64,000 nt of DNA. Origin: Thuidium tamariscinum. Lineage: Eukaryota; Streptophyta; Bryopsida; Hypnales; Thuidiaceae. Position numbers and translations under genes: made by a program. Where the stretch lies: the NCBI GenBank assembly GCA_947034885.2, contig OX344755.2, forward strand, positions 8,000,501 through 8,064,500, given 5' to 3'. The notes under the pieces are model-generated. The model was not told where the DNA came from. It did no database searches and worked only from the letters and a program-made list of their open reading frames with translations. Below are positions 1 through 11,989 of the stretch, piece after piece (positions within the stretch are counted from its first letter, which is position 1; every line of letters starts with the position of its first letter).

Positions 1-1116
1 CATGGATCACACGTCACTCTTGAAGTAGTTCAAAAGGCTAAGTCAGAAGGCCTTGACATTATTACCTTGCCTAGCCACACTAGCCACAGATTGCAGCCAC
101 TAGATGTCACTATTTTCAAACCATTCAAGGCAGCATTTAGAGCATGTAGAGATAGGTGGACTATCCAAAACAAAGGGAGGAGTGCAAGGAAGGAAGATTT
201 GGTAGAATGGGTGTCCATAGGATTGTAAAAAGCACTCACAAAAGCAAAAATCACGAAAGGCTTCTCTACCACGGGCATCTGGTCGTTGCGCCCGTCTGCC
301 ATGGATTCATTTATGCAGCCTAGCGCCTGCTTTGTTGAGCCTACAACATAAGAAGAGGACAACACTTCAGATGACGAAGAGGAAGCAGCCCAAGAGAACA
401 TGGAAACAACAGAAGATTGCATACCAGAAACCCAACCTACAGGAGCCCAGTACTTCATCGATGCACAATCTGACAACGACCAGCCATCTTCAGAGTCCAT
501 AGACAGCGAAGGAGAAATGCTAGACAATACAACACGACACAATTTGTTCCCTTTACCTCAAGTTGAACGTCCTGTTTGCAGAGCACCACGACAAGGAGAA
601 CCTCTAATTGACTACAGTAGGTCCATTCTTATGACCTCGGATGACTACATTGCAGCTGTAACATCGAAGGCAACAAGAAAAGTAGTTGTTGCAAGAGAGC
701 GAGAGGAGCGCAAGATTCTCGCAAAGCAACGGAAGGCACAACGTCAAGAGGAGAAAGCACGCAAGGAAGCAGAAAAGCTAATGCGACGAATCCAAACTGA
801 GCGCAAGAATGCGGACCGTGAGCGAGAGAAGGCAAGAAAGGCTGCTGATGGAGCGCAGAAGACGTCCGATGTGGGCCAGAGGAGGCGCGGACGCGGCAAC
901 ACTATCGAAGCTAATGTCGGGGAGGCGCTGGAGCTTGGCGAGGGCGGGAGCGACGGTGAAGACCGACAGAGGGCAACAACAGACACTTTTGCCGCGCACT
1001 GGCGCGGTCTAGGGTCCGCAATCGACGGAGGTGGAGGCAGGGCCATCAACGGCAGGATGACCTCTATCGGTGGCCGGGCTTCATCAAGCAGTGGGGGACT
1101 CCAGCAGGCGATTTAG
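1..1116 (+). pseudogene. pogo/Tigger-like DDE_1 transposase, 3' part, broken by two stops
   Basis: One reading frame (frame 1) runs from the left edge to 1116, interrupted only by TAA at 226-228 and TAA at 349-351. Its first part reads LPSHTSHRLQPLDV followed by FKPFKAAFR, the end of the DDE_1 catalytic core found in pogo/Tigger/Jerky transposases; KGFSTTGIWSLRP just after the first stop matches the family's downstream GI(W/Y)P region. The tail from 400 on is acidic, then a long Lys/Arg/Glu/Ala coiled-coil-like stretch (about 660-880), then Gly-rich. Both stops could arise from CAA by a single C-to-T change, the usual result of cytosine methylation in silenced transposons. The N-terminal HTH region and most of the core lie left of the window. 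It cannot encode an intact transposase. Family call is from motifs only. Confidence 0.75.
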
Positions 1117-2163
1117 GGTACTGTACCCTGCGCCATCTGCAAACGTAGGTAGATGCTTTTTTTAAAACCCAGGATCGTTATTAATGTTCTCTCTAGTCGG
1201 ATGAAGACACATGGTCTCTCTAATTTTGGAGGTAGTCAAGCTAGTATTGGAGACATTTAAGTTCAGTTATGACTTCTCTGCAACTTTATTATAGCATCTT
1301 CTACAAACAAGTATACATTTACAACGAATTAGCATTTTGAAAAATCCGTGTGACCAGATGCTTGTCACTGGAACTCTTTTGTTGATGCCAATATTTTTTA
1401 TTTGATCTTGCTAATATGACAATATTATTTTCAGGATTCATTACTTGGTTTTCATGCCCTAAACTGCTTAGATTCATGGTTATGGGTGTTGCTACCTTAA
1501 AGCACATGTGAAATTAACCCTCATTTGTCATTCTTTTGCAAAAACAAAATTTCTGAATCCAATAACTGTATCTGTGCACAGTGACCCATATGGGCAATAT
1601 GGGCTTCCTACCTTGATGATAACGACAATTGATAGCATTTCAACTAACAAACAGGTGCTGTGAGGCAGTTGAGTTTGAGACAAGTCCTTGTGAAGGTGTG
1701 GCATTTCTGCCACGCATTCCAATAAATGATGCCCGAAGAAAACATGTTGAAGAGAATCAGAAGCTATTTCTCAACTTCAATAATCTAAAGCAAGTCTCTT
1801 AGGTGCTATAATGTACAAAAACGACCAGAAAAGTGCAAGATTGACAGCATCACAACATGCTGACATAATTGTATCCGGCTGCACCGACTCCATCTACGAG
1901 TGCTTACCACAACAAAGGTCAGGACCAGCAAATAGTTGGAGTATTTGACATGAAATGTGCTCCTTTTCTCCTTCCTTCTCAAGTTGAGACACCAAATGTC
2001 AAAGCTACCAAAGGTTCTGGTAATTGAAATCATAAGTTAAGCTTGGGCTTAACTTCAATAGTACTCAATATTTCACTTAACATCAATAGTCCTGCCCCAA
2101 ACTTTCAAGAGCAGAGTAACTTCAATACCACCAAAGGTTTAGGTTGAAAAACAGTCATTGATC
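1117..2163. other. intergenic, no gene seen
   Basis: AT-rich sequence between the transposase remnant and the kinase stop codon. I see no coding frame, RNA gene or clear terminal repeats. The last 100 bases or so (2050-2163) are probably kinase 3' UTR on the minus strand. Confidence 0.5.
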
Positions 2164-4827
2164 TCACTCGATGCGACGATGAATGCGTTGCAAGAGGTGC
2201 CGAAAACAATGCCGATCTTGTTTCACCGTTTTCTCTTGAATTTGTTGAAGCTCCTCCACGATCGAATCAAAGTCCGGTCGTTTCACTTCAAACTCCGTCC
2301 AGCACCTGGTGATGAGCTCTTTCATGCCATGCGGGTAGTGCGTCTTGATTCCAAACTCAGGCCGTAGATTCTCCTTCGCCACCATGCTCGCAGCCATGTA
2401 CGCGTCCTCCTCAGCGAACGGTGCAGCTCCTTCAAACATTTCATACAATATCATCGCGAAGGAAAACACATCCACTTTGGTGTTGTACTCCTGATGGAGG
2501 AAAACCTCCGGAGCCATGTAGCGGTAGCTCCCCGTTTCCCCTGTCAGCTTATACGTCTCATGCAGGTTCTTCACTTGGATGAGCTTGCTCAATCCGAAGT
2601 CTCCCACCTTGAGTTCATGGGCTTCGTCAATGATCAGATTGCGAGGCTTCAAGTCACGGTGGACTATAACAGTCGGTCCTCCGTGAAGGTAAGCCATTCC
2701 TTGAGCCATGTCCAGAGCAAACGTCACGGCCAAGTCGGCAGGGACGGGACCTTTCTGAATTAAGGCGTGCAAGTCCCCACCCGGGAGATACTCCGTCACC
2801 AACATGAGAGGAGACTGGGTGACGACGGCCGCCAGGAATTGCACGATGTTCGGGTGACGGAGCTTCACCAGCAACTCCACCTCATTGATGAAGTCCTTCA
2901 CGACCTCCCGGTTCTTGGGAACATTCACACAAGGAAAAAACAGTCCCACTTTAAAACCCTGCATACAGCTTCACTCCCATTCACCAACAGGGAAAGAGCT
3001 GTCAAAAACACCTTGGATATAAAAGAAAAGAACAAAGAAAAGTAAAGCTCATTGCATACATAAACATCACCTCTTACAAGAGATTCATCCACATTGCAAA
3101 AATAAGGAAGGAACACTTGAACAAGCGCACTGGAAGAAAACCCCAAAGAGGTATTCTAGAAAACCCTTCCAATTCTATTGCCATTTAAACCCCGAAAAAA
3201 GCCTTTGAGTACTGTGCTTTAAAAAAATCTTGAACATGATGTTTGAGTAATGTGATGGTTACTAAACACACGACACAGAATTTTACAAGCATACTCCAAT
3301 CTACATCTTGTAGCTTGGTTTTTCAATGAATATTTTATATGACTAGCGAACATAAACGGAAATAAGATCAAGTATTACGATCAAGCATAAGTGAGTAGCA
3401 CATGCACTTAAGTTCATTAAAACCTACACGCATGTCCAGGGTAGATAAGCCATTTGCCCACACGATTCCCTAAACCCTAAACCCAACACACACCAAGTGT
3501 GCACAACGACTCCTTGCAAGAAACGTCCTTGTATGACCAACTTGTACTCTCCAGTCGAGTGTGAACAATTTAAACCGGTAAAAACGAAGCACTTGCTTTA
3601 ATAAAAAATTAGGCGTTCATCACTAAATGAATCATAAATTACATCATTCGAACCATTTTTCTTGTGTTAAGGTTGAAGACTCAATCACAGGAGCGTCAAA
3701 TCACTGAACACATGTGGAATTCCTAAGACATTTGAAACTTGTGGTGTGCGGTCAACCGCAAGTACACAACACAGTAAATCATAAACTACAAGATTCTTGA
3801 AGGATTTTTCTTGTGTAAAGGTTAAAGACTCAATCATAGAAAGTGTCTAATCACTGAACACATTCGGAAATTGCTAGGCCATTCAAAACTTGCGGTATGC
3901 GGTCAGTGGCAAGTACACAACACAATGAATCATAAACTACATGATTCTTGAACCATTTTTCTTGTGTAAAAGGTTAAAGACTGAATCATAGAAAGAGTCT
4001 AATCACTGAACACATTTCGAATTCCTAAGCCATTCGAAACTTGCGGTGTGCAGTCAATAACAAGTCCACAACATAGAGAATCACCAAAGTGAAAAGGTTT
4101 AGTAAGAGTTCGGACAGCAATTGCGAATATTCGAGCAGCCATAGCTCGGACAGCCTTGTTCAAATAGCCATTTCGAGGCTTTTTACGGTAAAATCACAAG
4201 CTCTCAGAACCCTAAACCGAAAACACACCCAATCGTGCCGACTCACTGCTTGCAATAGTTCAGCCAGCAATTGTAAATATTTTCGGCAATTTTCACAGTA
4301 AGAAGAAACAGAAATACCTTGGAAAGAGACGGCCTAATGGTCTTCACCGCCACTGTCGTGCCCCTCCACTTCGCCTGCCGAATCTCCCCAAACGAACCTT
4401 TCCCAATAAGCTTCGAATTCTCGAAGCTAATCTCACTCGGATCTACAATCAACCAGTCCCAGCTGTGCGGCGGCGCCACCAGTCCACTGTGCTCATTCTC
4501 CCACCCCTGCTCCACCACCGGTTGCGCACCATACCGCTTCAACAGCTTCACCATGGGCTTGAACCCTAGCTTCTGCGCATTCGCCAGCGGGGTGTGGTTC
4601 CACCGGTCCACGGGATCCACGACGGCCCCCGCGCGGAGGAGGAGTTGCGCAGCCATGATGCTATTGTTGGAGGCGGCAACGTGAAGGGGTGTGCGCTTGT
4701 CGTAGTCCGCGGCGTTGAGAAGGGAAGGGCCGTCAGTTTCCTTCCAGAGCTTCTGTAAGGTGTCGACGTCGTCGTTGTGGACGGCCCAGAGGACTTGCGC
4801 CAGGGCTCGACCCTTCGATTCTGCCAT
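2164..4827 (-). CDS. ankyrin-repeat protein kinase, ILK/VIK (Raf-like MAPKKK) type
   Basis: Two exons, 4827-4318 and 2913-2164, joined in phase 0 across a 1404-bp GT-AG intron, give 419 aa (Arabidopsis VIK-type kinases are about 440). Residues 11-100 carry ankyrin repeats (DKRTPLHVAASNN at 43-55, then WNHTPLANAQKLG). The kinase domain starts near 136: glycine loop GKGSFGE 142-148, VAVK lysine 162, HRDLKPRN 255-262, DFG 275-277, APE 304-306, so all catalytic residues are present. I chose the ATG at 4827 because the protein aligns from MAESKG; the frame stays open upstream for 57 codons. Plant members act in the cytoplasm or at membranes in hormone and stress signalling; that role is family knowledge. 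The leader carries a 155-bp duplication with an AAACCCTAAT telo-box, and the intron carries a triplicated 150-bp repeat. Confidence 0.93.
3630..4079. repeat. three tandem copies of a ~150-bp unit inside the kinase intron
   Basis: Units start at 3630, 3777 and 3928, each beginning AATCATAAA(T/C)TACA and containing TTTTTCTTGTGT, TCACTGAACACAT and a GTACACAAC-like end. Spacings are 147 and 151 bp; a fourth start (AATCAC) at 4079 is cut short. The copies differ by scattered substitutions and small indels. A short telomere-like stretch, CCCTAAACCCTAAACCC, lies just upstream at 3470-3486. Confidence 0.85.
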
Positions 4828-4844
4828 CTCGAGGGGAACCCAAA

Positions 4845-5150
4845 ACCAGAATTGCGCAACACTGTCTTGATTGATCGAGATCCAACCCTCACATACAAAA
4901 ATTTGAGAAACTTGCGGGTGAATCTCCGCTTGTAGGATTTTGATGTGTGATAGAAATGAAATCCCCGATAGCTCGAGAGAAACCCTAATAACCACCACTC
5001 GAATTGCTCACCAGTGATTTCTTGCCCGATCGAAATCCAACCTTCACATACAGAAATTCTTGAGCGATTCTCCTGATGCTGGAATTTGACGTGTGACGAA
5101 AATGACAAATCCCTAAAACCTGCTCGAAGTTTCGAAGTTTTGGTGGCCTG
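4845..5150. repeat. direct duplication in the leader/promoter of the kinase gene
   Basis: Two diverged copies about 155 bp apart: GATCGAGATCCAACCCTCAC at 4873 and GATCGAAATCCAACCTTCAC at 5028, with similar sequence on both sides (GAATTGCGCA against GAATTGCTCA). The duplicated unit covers the presumed 5' UTR and start-site region of the minus-strand kinase gene, so it may have duplicated promoter elements. Confidence 0.75.
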
Positions 5151-6347
5151 AGTCGTGAGGGTGCCAGTGAATTGCCATTCAATCTGACTGATTCTGGTGC
5201 TGGACGGGCGCTTGCGTGTCGCAGCAGAGTGCCTACCGACACACGGAGTGTCTTCGTAACGAGGACGTAAACCCAATCCGCACTCTACGGAACTACCCCA
5301 ATTTTAACCCTTTTCACACTGTAACAGCACAAGAAATGGATCCTGTTAGTAGTTATAAGGAAGTGCTCAAACAAAGATTACTTTTCAAAATTTGCAATGA
5401 ATAATTCAAACCCTTCCAAAATACTTCTATAATTGATTCATGTATAAAATCCTATTTTCTTTCCATTAGCATTATTACAAGATTTTTTAAAGTTTTTCCA
5501 AAGAAAAATATTAAATTGGATGGAATGCACTTTTTATAATTGACTTTTGTCATCCAACTAGTGGATACATTAAGCATTTATGGGTTAATTTATCTAAGTT
5601 TTTCTTGAGTATTTTTTTTTTCAAAATTTTTTTAGCATGCATTTTTTTGACACCATATTAATAAGTCCATAAGTTTTCAAAATACTAAAAATAGGATTAA
5701 TGTAAACTTGATCCCAAGTGCCTATTCTTACTATTGAATCAAAATTTTAGTTGAAAAGTTTGATTTCACCTGAACCCTATCCCTTCACAATAAAATGACA
5801 TGTGGAAATATAGAGCATGGAAATGGGTTACTTTAGTTCTTAGAAGAGTTTCTACTCTTTGCATTAATTATAATTGTTTTCACAAGTAATTTCAAGTTTA
5901 TTCTTAGAAGAAGTAGATTGAAGTTTGTTGATTTTTTTAATGTTTTTAATTCTCCAATGTAATGTGAATGTACATGTTTGAATTTTTTACTTGCCATAGC
6001 TATTAATTTTGCATGTAAAGCTCTAGATTAAAATCCATCCTTTTATCGTTTGTTGGTCATGAAACAATTAGTTGTACATTATGTTCATGTAAGAATGAAT
6101 TCCACATTCATTGAGGAAGTGCAGCAAGTGAGTTGTTTGTAGGTATCATACTTACTTTCAAAAACTCTCTCCAGCAAATCTTAGAATGAGAAAAAAAACT
6201 GTTGCCCATCTAAAGAATAACCCTAAAATGTTGGGTACATCATTGTGAAATTCATCCTTTCAGGTACCGTGTGAATCATTTGCTTTATAAAAACCCACTT
6301 GCGGAGAATCATTTGTCAAACTATTGTGCAAGACCTCGGCTCCCTTT
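5151..6347. other. intergenic, AT-rich, no gene seen
   Basis: From 5400 the sequence is very AT-rich with poly-T runs and no coding frame. It separates the divergent kinase promoter from the 3' end of the next minus-strand gene. Confidence 0.5.
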
Positions 6348-8065
6348 TCACACAGAATTACGGGGATGAACATCTACACCAACAACAAGGTCACACACCA
6401 TGATGCGATCTTAGAGCAAGTTACACAACCGTTTGTATTAACGATGGGCTGTTTTATTAAGCCCAAGTATCATATATCCAACACAGCAAGTTCCAAGTCA
6501 CAGCTACCTGCTTTGAGCTGCACGTACCAATCCTCAATTTCATAAACATCTGCCGTTGCTTTCATTAGCACATGGTAGAATGCAGCTGAAAAGATGAATA
6601 ATGGTTTAGCGTCTTCCCCACACTTTTTGATATCTAAAGCCTTCGATCTTTCAGATTTGAAGGAGTTAAACATCTAGTTTGACATAAAATTTGGAAGAGA
6701 GAGAGTTAAGTCTTCTCAGTAACCGGTTATATATCGTCCGATTATCTTGAACATAACGGGTGCTTCAATTCCCAAGTCGATCTCTAGCTTGCAAACTCGA
6801 TAAGCTCGATGGAATGTTTAGAGGACGTCGTTTTCTGAGGAAGTATTTTCCACAAGAAGCTCAATAACCTTGTGCGCTGTGACTCGCCCAGCTTCATCCA
6901 GTTCTCAGCGCTCCTGATGTAGAGCCGCCTTACTGGTCGTGCGTCCTGGAGAACAAGATTTGCTCGAAAAGTGTGGTCATTTGCAAAATTCTGTCAACAT
7001 CAACACCAGGAGTCGATCAGACAGTGTTTTGATTCGTATTCCCGGGATCAAATCAAGCAACAGAATCTCAACAAAGCTTTCCTCTAGTTTGCACTACTTT
7101 TGTGCAGCATCATGCTGGTAAAGCGAAGGAAGCCTGAATTTCATTTCAATTATAAAAAATCGAAAGATCCAAGGCATTGACATTTCAACAAAAAAAAATC
7201 ATGAATTGTGTATCTCGTTACCCAAAAACATCATGTGCAACAAAGAGACAGCTACAAACAGGATCTCAGTATTAAGGCCCGCTCGCACCACGCAACTTAA
7301 TTACTGAGTGTGCCAATTAGCCAACTGGAGAGTTGGGGCATTAGCTAATTGGAAAATATCAAACCTATTAGGTGCCAGCACTTGAAAGGTAACTAGTGGA
7401 GCTTGAGGTTTAGAACTTCGCCAAGTGCTGCAACTAGTTGTACAAGCACTATCCGCTCGATCTCAAATCATTGGTATTGGCACAATTAGTTCACTCGTTC
7501 AATATCAGGTGGACTAGAGGAAATTCACATTCATCACAAGGTTCGTCAATAAGAGTTTTTACCAATCCACCAACTCCCATAATTTGGGCAATGTGGGCAT
7601 TGAGTAACTAATTCTAGTTAGCTGATTCACGGTAACAAATTTGACCTGAAATGTAAGAATGCATGCTGTTACATAATAATCCATCTCAACAACATGAATT
7701 GCAGAAAATGTCGCAGTCAATACCGCAGAAAATTAACACATGGTAACGAAGACTGTCTGCATTCTTCTCTCTATAATCCTAAAAATATTCTTTGCGATCG
7801 AAAGAAGTGGAAGTAAGAATTATACCTCAACATGCTTGTGACGTTCAGTCTGCTCATTCTTCGCCTGCTGATTTCCTGAAGAGCCTTTCCAGTGGAACAC
7901 ACCATGCAGATTCTCAACTCCACGAAATGTGTCTGCCACAGCTTCCATTTCAGCATCCACTTCCAGGGTCAAGTTACTCTCCAAAATGAACTGACGGACA
8001 TCCGTAAACTGAGCGGTATGATCAGACACTTCGATCTCCGGGTGCTGAAACCACTTCATTCCCAT
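6348..8065 (-). CDS. unrecognised spliced gene (middle exons unresolved)
   Basis: I do not recognise the protein. First coding exon 8065-7826: acceptor TTACCTTAG, then TG and ATG; 80 codons beginning MGMKWFQHPEIEVSDH and containing FRGVENLHGVFHWKG, ending at GAG|GTATAA. Two 3' exons have good splice sites: 6585-6508 (after ATCTTTTCAG; AFYHVLMKATADVYEIEDWY; donor GCAG|GTAGCT) and 6409-6348 (after GCTCTAAG; DRIMVCDLVVGVDVHPRNSV, then TGA); they join in phase. Between them, 7133-6818 is coding-like in several overlapping frames (LEESFVEILLLDLIPGIR; RRLYIRSAENWMKLGESQ; LDEAGRVTAHKVIELLVE), and I could not find one consistent exon chain. A missing base, as suspected in two other genes here, or a decayed gene would explain this. 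A doubled telo-box lies at 8187-8202, about 120 bp upstream. Confidence 0.45.
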
Positions 8066-8186
8066 CACTAAGGTAAGAGGAGGCGAAAACCGATAATTAA
8101 GAACCTGTTTCGTCGCCAATCCTAACCTCTGTCCCCGACAGCAACTCACCTATCCGAATACACGAGGTTGGCCAAAATTTGACTGT

Positions 8187-8202
8187 AACCCTAAACCCTA
8201 AA
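8187..8202 (-). promoter_or_regulatory. double telo-box upstream of the 8065 gene
   Basis: Two overlapping AAACCCTA-type motifs (AACCCTAAACCCTAA, plus-strand view) lie about 120 bp upstream of the presumed start codon. Plant telo-boxes are typical of promoters and leaders of growth-linked genes. Similar motifs precede the kinase, RBM41-like, RPF1, primase and RHL1 genes in this window. Confidence 0.5.
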
Positions 8203-9289
8203 TGTCTGTCTACTGATCTGGAATAGAAATGTGGGATCGATCCATCTCCTACACCAACCTCCCGCGTTGAATGATTCCATAAGAAATCATCAGTAGCAAT
8301 GATAAAACTACATGATCTCAACAGAGGTGATCAGACTCTTGTACCCACAGTGATATCTCTCTCTGGAGATCTCAATTTGTGAGAGATCGATCCCAATGAA
8401 TGCCACTCCTACGCATTAATTGGTTAATCTACTTAGATGTGACGGAAACAGTATCCTGTAAACCTTGACTGGTCACGGAACCTGATTCACAAGCTACCGG
8501 TACCCAGCAACTATGATCTAAAGTTTTCAATGCGCTAATATAATCTTTCATCTTTCAGAATGCTAATGCTTCAGCGCAGGCTTAATTATCTGGCCATTCA
8601 CTACATCCAACCTGCATTCCCGTGCCCTACAATACATTTCAAAGCCTGGCCATTACTGTCAACAATCAACTTCATCGGCACTGCTACAGTGCTACAGTGG
8701 AATGCACTTGTCCGCATACATTCCCCGAGCAGTGAACTAAGATAGCATGAAAGAAAAAGAAACCAAATCAACAACCAAGTGATTCCATAACGCATAATGT
8801 TACAGGGAATTGAAGTACCACAACCCATCTCATCTCGCATTTGTTACCGTTACGGCCCGTTAAGTTATCCCTTGCGTAACGTACACACTTTGCTGCTATG
8901 GACCGTTTTCACGTAAGCTTACTTTTTATTTGTCAGACTGTTATTAGAGAATCCCGCCTTCTCGTGGGATTCATTACTGGTGCTTATTACAGTAGTTGAC
9001 TTATCAAGTTAGCAGTTCCTAGAATAGGCATCCAAAGTCCGAGACCGGATTTGGCGGCATACTTGAATCTCGGTTGCTTCGAGCGCTTTACTAGAAAGCA
9101 ACGCCAAATCCACTCAAACACTACATTCTAGAGTGGTGTACCTGTTCAGTAATTATAACGTAACCAGTAGCTGTAAATTCTGATTTTCACCACTACAATA
9201 CTACACTCAGTACACTGATATGAAGTTATTTTAAGTGTTTTTGTCGCCAGTGGAAATTCCGTGGAGCCTTGCTGCCGTAACACCTGGGT

Positions 9290-9480
9290 TTTTATGAACA
9301 AATGGAAAACCCATTGCATTAAAAACACCCAAAGAACAACAGCCAAGCCCGAGGGCTGGACATCGAAGAAACCAAAACAGAAACAGAGAGCCGAGAGAAA
9401 GAAGTAAGAGGAGCACTGATGGAACAGGCTAAAATAAGAGGGGGGCCCTGCAGCTGCCAAATAATCAAAGACTCCTCTCT
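9290..9480 (-). mobile_element. LINE 3' end fragment, minus orientation
   Basis: Read on the minus strand, the stretch ends TTTTTAATGCAATGGG, then CCATTTGTTCATAAAAA, which resembles a plant L1-type LINE 3' end with a short decayed A-tail. The upstream sequence is open for about 100 codons but shows no reverse transcriptase motif. It matches the tail of the neighbouring insertion at 9522-9574. Confidence 0.55.
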
Positions 9481-9506
9481 ACAGGTCAGAGCTGGCGAGT
9501 GAAGCC

Positions 9507-9589
9507 AGAATGTAACACTTTTCCTTTTAATGCAATGGCTCGTCCAGTTGTTCAAAAAAAAAAAAAAAAAAAAAAGAATGTAACACTTT
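9507..9589 (+). mobile_element. tiny 5'-truncated LINE insertion with 15-bp target duplication and poly(A)
   Basis: AGAATGTAACACTTT occurs at 9507-9521 and again, exactly, at 9575-9589. Between the copies are about 32 bases (TCCTTTTAATGCAATGGC, then GTCCAGTTGTTC) and a run of about 21 A. This is the structure left by target-primed reverse transcription of an RNA whose 3' end resembles the LINE tail at 9290-9480. The intact A-tail and identical duplication suggest a recent event. Confidence 0.85.
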
Positions 9590-11833
9590 AACTTACAGCT
9601 TCACGCCTATCCAGTGTAGCGCCCCACAATATGGACCATTGAGTATTGAAGAACTGACTCATTTATGCAGCAAATTATACCCTTGTCAAACATGTGATCA
9701 CTATCAAATGAGACAACAAACGAAAATACCGACCGAGGATTGATGAAACGAAGCCAAACGACTTCCATTTCCTCTCATTTCCTCGTGAACAGGAACTCAA
9801 GATTAAGCACAAAAGAAATATGGATTCCAAAGGATGTTCAGGTAACTCCTCAGGAATATTTGGAAATCCTCAAGTTTAGATGAAACAGAATTGATGAGAT
9901 AGATCTGCAGCGAAATTAACAGTTCCTGTATGAGGACTGCTAATGAACCACTATCAAAAATCCGGTGGACTTTCAAGAAACAGTTCAATGCACTAGACTC
10001 TTCCGCCAGCCCCAAACTAGAGGCACATGATGGATGGAAAATCAACAAACCAACCACACCTGCCCAAGAGAACCTTCAGTACTGCAACAATGATTCAGAG
10101 TGAGGATAGGAAATTGCGATTTTCCAATTACATGAAAGTTCTCATGATGCTGTATTGGCCTACCGCAGACTCTTCTCATGAATAAGAAATGCCAAGTAAT
10201 TCCATCCACAACTCGGCAAATGTGAAATATCCTCAAGAGCACAGCAAGCCTTGTATTTACTCGTTCAAGATCAAATATCTAACCCTTCATGTAACGAAAA
10301 AATGGAAAACAAACGGATTTTTGTAGGAAGAAGCCACAGAATATGAGTAAGCGAGTGATGATCACCCCGACGCATCTGCCAGTGCAATTTCAGTGGACAG
10401 CCTAGAAACACGTGTCCTCTGTAGCCTCATCGCCTGAAATTCTCTATCAAACAGCAGCAGGCTGCATGAGCTCAAAACTTGGATTCTCCTCTCAAACTGA
10501 ATGATGCTAATTTAGATTTCAATTCTAATCATCAAAGTCAAACTCAAGACTCTCATCTTGCTTTGAGAGGAGGGCAAAAAGATAGGGCGTGGCCCTAATA
10601 GCGCATATCCATAGGCCGAGGTATGTGAGGTGCTTCCTGAGCATTTTATGGGCCTCGGCCTTGTCCGGCCTTCGTGGCATACCACCGAGAAACATGGTCA
10701 CTTATCTCTATCACGGATCCTCCTGCAAGTAACAGACCCATTTTCAGAAGCTGAGATTTATGCTAGCGTTCACTTTTACCACCAAAGAGCTCATAGAATA
10801 GGAATTGATAGCGCCAATTCTCAAACTTGTAACAACTTTCAGCATGCCATGATGTAAGAATACTCAAATATAGATTAATCATTGAGATTAAGCACAAGCA
10901 CTGTAAATTTGAAAACTCCCAAGAGAAAATCTAAGTCGGTAAAATCCCATTAACAAAACGTACCAGTGTCGCACCTCCCAAACATTAAAGAGAGATCGAT
11001 CTAGCAACATCTTCTTTGCTGATAATTACAAATTAGTCATTAAACCTAAAATGTCATTGATCATACATAAACGCTCCTACCTAGATATTATAAATATGCG
11101 ATGATGAAAAATCAGGTAAACACATGCAACCTCAATTCAATGAACGCTTCCCTACACGTCAAAATTTGGGACAATATTTCTCATCAATGCCAGCAAAATC
11201 CACAATGCTTTGCCCAACTTTACGATCTAATACGAGGATACAAAACCCTACTGGAAAAGAAATTCACTACACAAGGGCTGCATAAATTAAGCGCAGCAGC
11301 CCCATGCCCTAATGCCACTAGCAACAAATTATTACGTTATTGTGTGAAGTAGAGCGCACAACACAGGAGGCAAATCATCACTCCAAAGCACACAATAACG
11401 TAACATCGGCACTATCTTAAGTGCAATACTGAACTGTTAATAAAGAAACAAAACATTACTCAAAACTAATCTATGCTACTTCACAAATGCTACTTCGTCG
11501 CATCTCATCTCATCTCAACTCATCCCAGTGACCTAAAGGCACACGCAATACAGGCGAATTACGGCTCGACATCACACAGCAGTGCCAGACACCTATTCAT
11601 ATCGCAATACCGAATTTGCAATCGAAATCATAAATTTCTATTCTCGACTAGAGCATACCTCATTACTGCGAATACGTTAAAACTAATACATAGAGATCGA
11701 AAATGGCACTAAACCGTTCAGATAACTGATCTCAATGTATTTAATTGTTCACGAAAGCGTTTCAAGCCCAGAAAAAAACAGGAAGCGGAATCAAATCGTT
11801 CACGATGAACAAAAGAATGAGAGTGTGGCTTAC

Positions 11834-11950
11834 CGAGTAGAAGGAACAGAAACAGAGTCGCAGAAGCGAAAAAGATGATTTGCAATCGATGCGGAGATGT
11901 GAAGGAGGTAGAAGGAACAACGAGGCCGTCAAGGGATCCAGGAAACCCTA
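11834..11950 (-). other. candidate non-coding leader exon
   Basis: On the minus strand, TGTAGGGTTTCC (a telo-box-like start) is followed by pyrimidine-rich leader-type sequence rich in CTTCTACC/CTTCGC motifs and a donor-like CTCG|GTAAGCC at 11834. There is no ATG before the donor. It could be the first exon of the 8065 gene or of a non-coding transcript. Inference only. Confidence 0.3.
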
Positions 11951-11989
11951 CAGCAAGCTCGACCTAATCTCAGCGTCCTTAGGTCCCCA

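Larger units (their letters stand above)
8203..11833. other. gene-poor stretch of intermediate base composition
   Basis: No convincing coding frame in 3.6 kb. It holds two LINE tails (9290-9575). If the leader exon proposed at 11834-11950 belongs to the gene starting at 8065, this stretch would be its first intron; otherwise it is intergenic. Confidence 0.4.

Noticed and set aside
3470..3486. Interstitial telomere
   Set aside because: Only about two and a half repeats; too short, more likely chance or a telo-box cluster.
4319..5276. Long open frames overlapping kinase exon 1
   Set aside because: Antisense or frame-shifted shadows of the ankyrin exon and its duplicated leader.
7295..7650. 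Possible MITE in the 6348-8065 gene (TTAATTACTGAGTGTGCC against GGGCATTGAGTAACTAA)
   Set aside because: Inverted similarity too weak to support an element.
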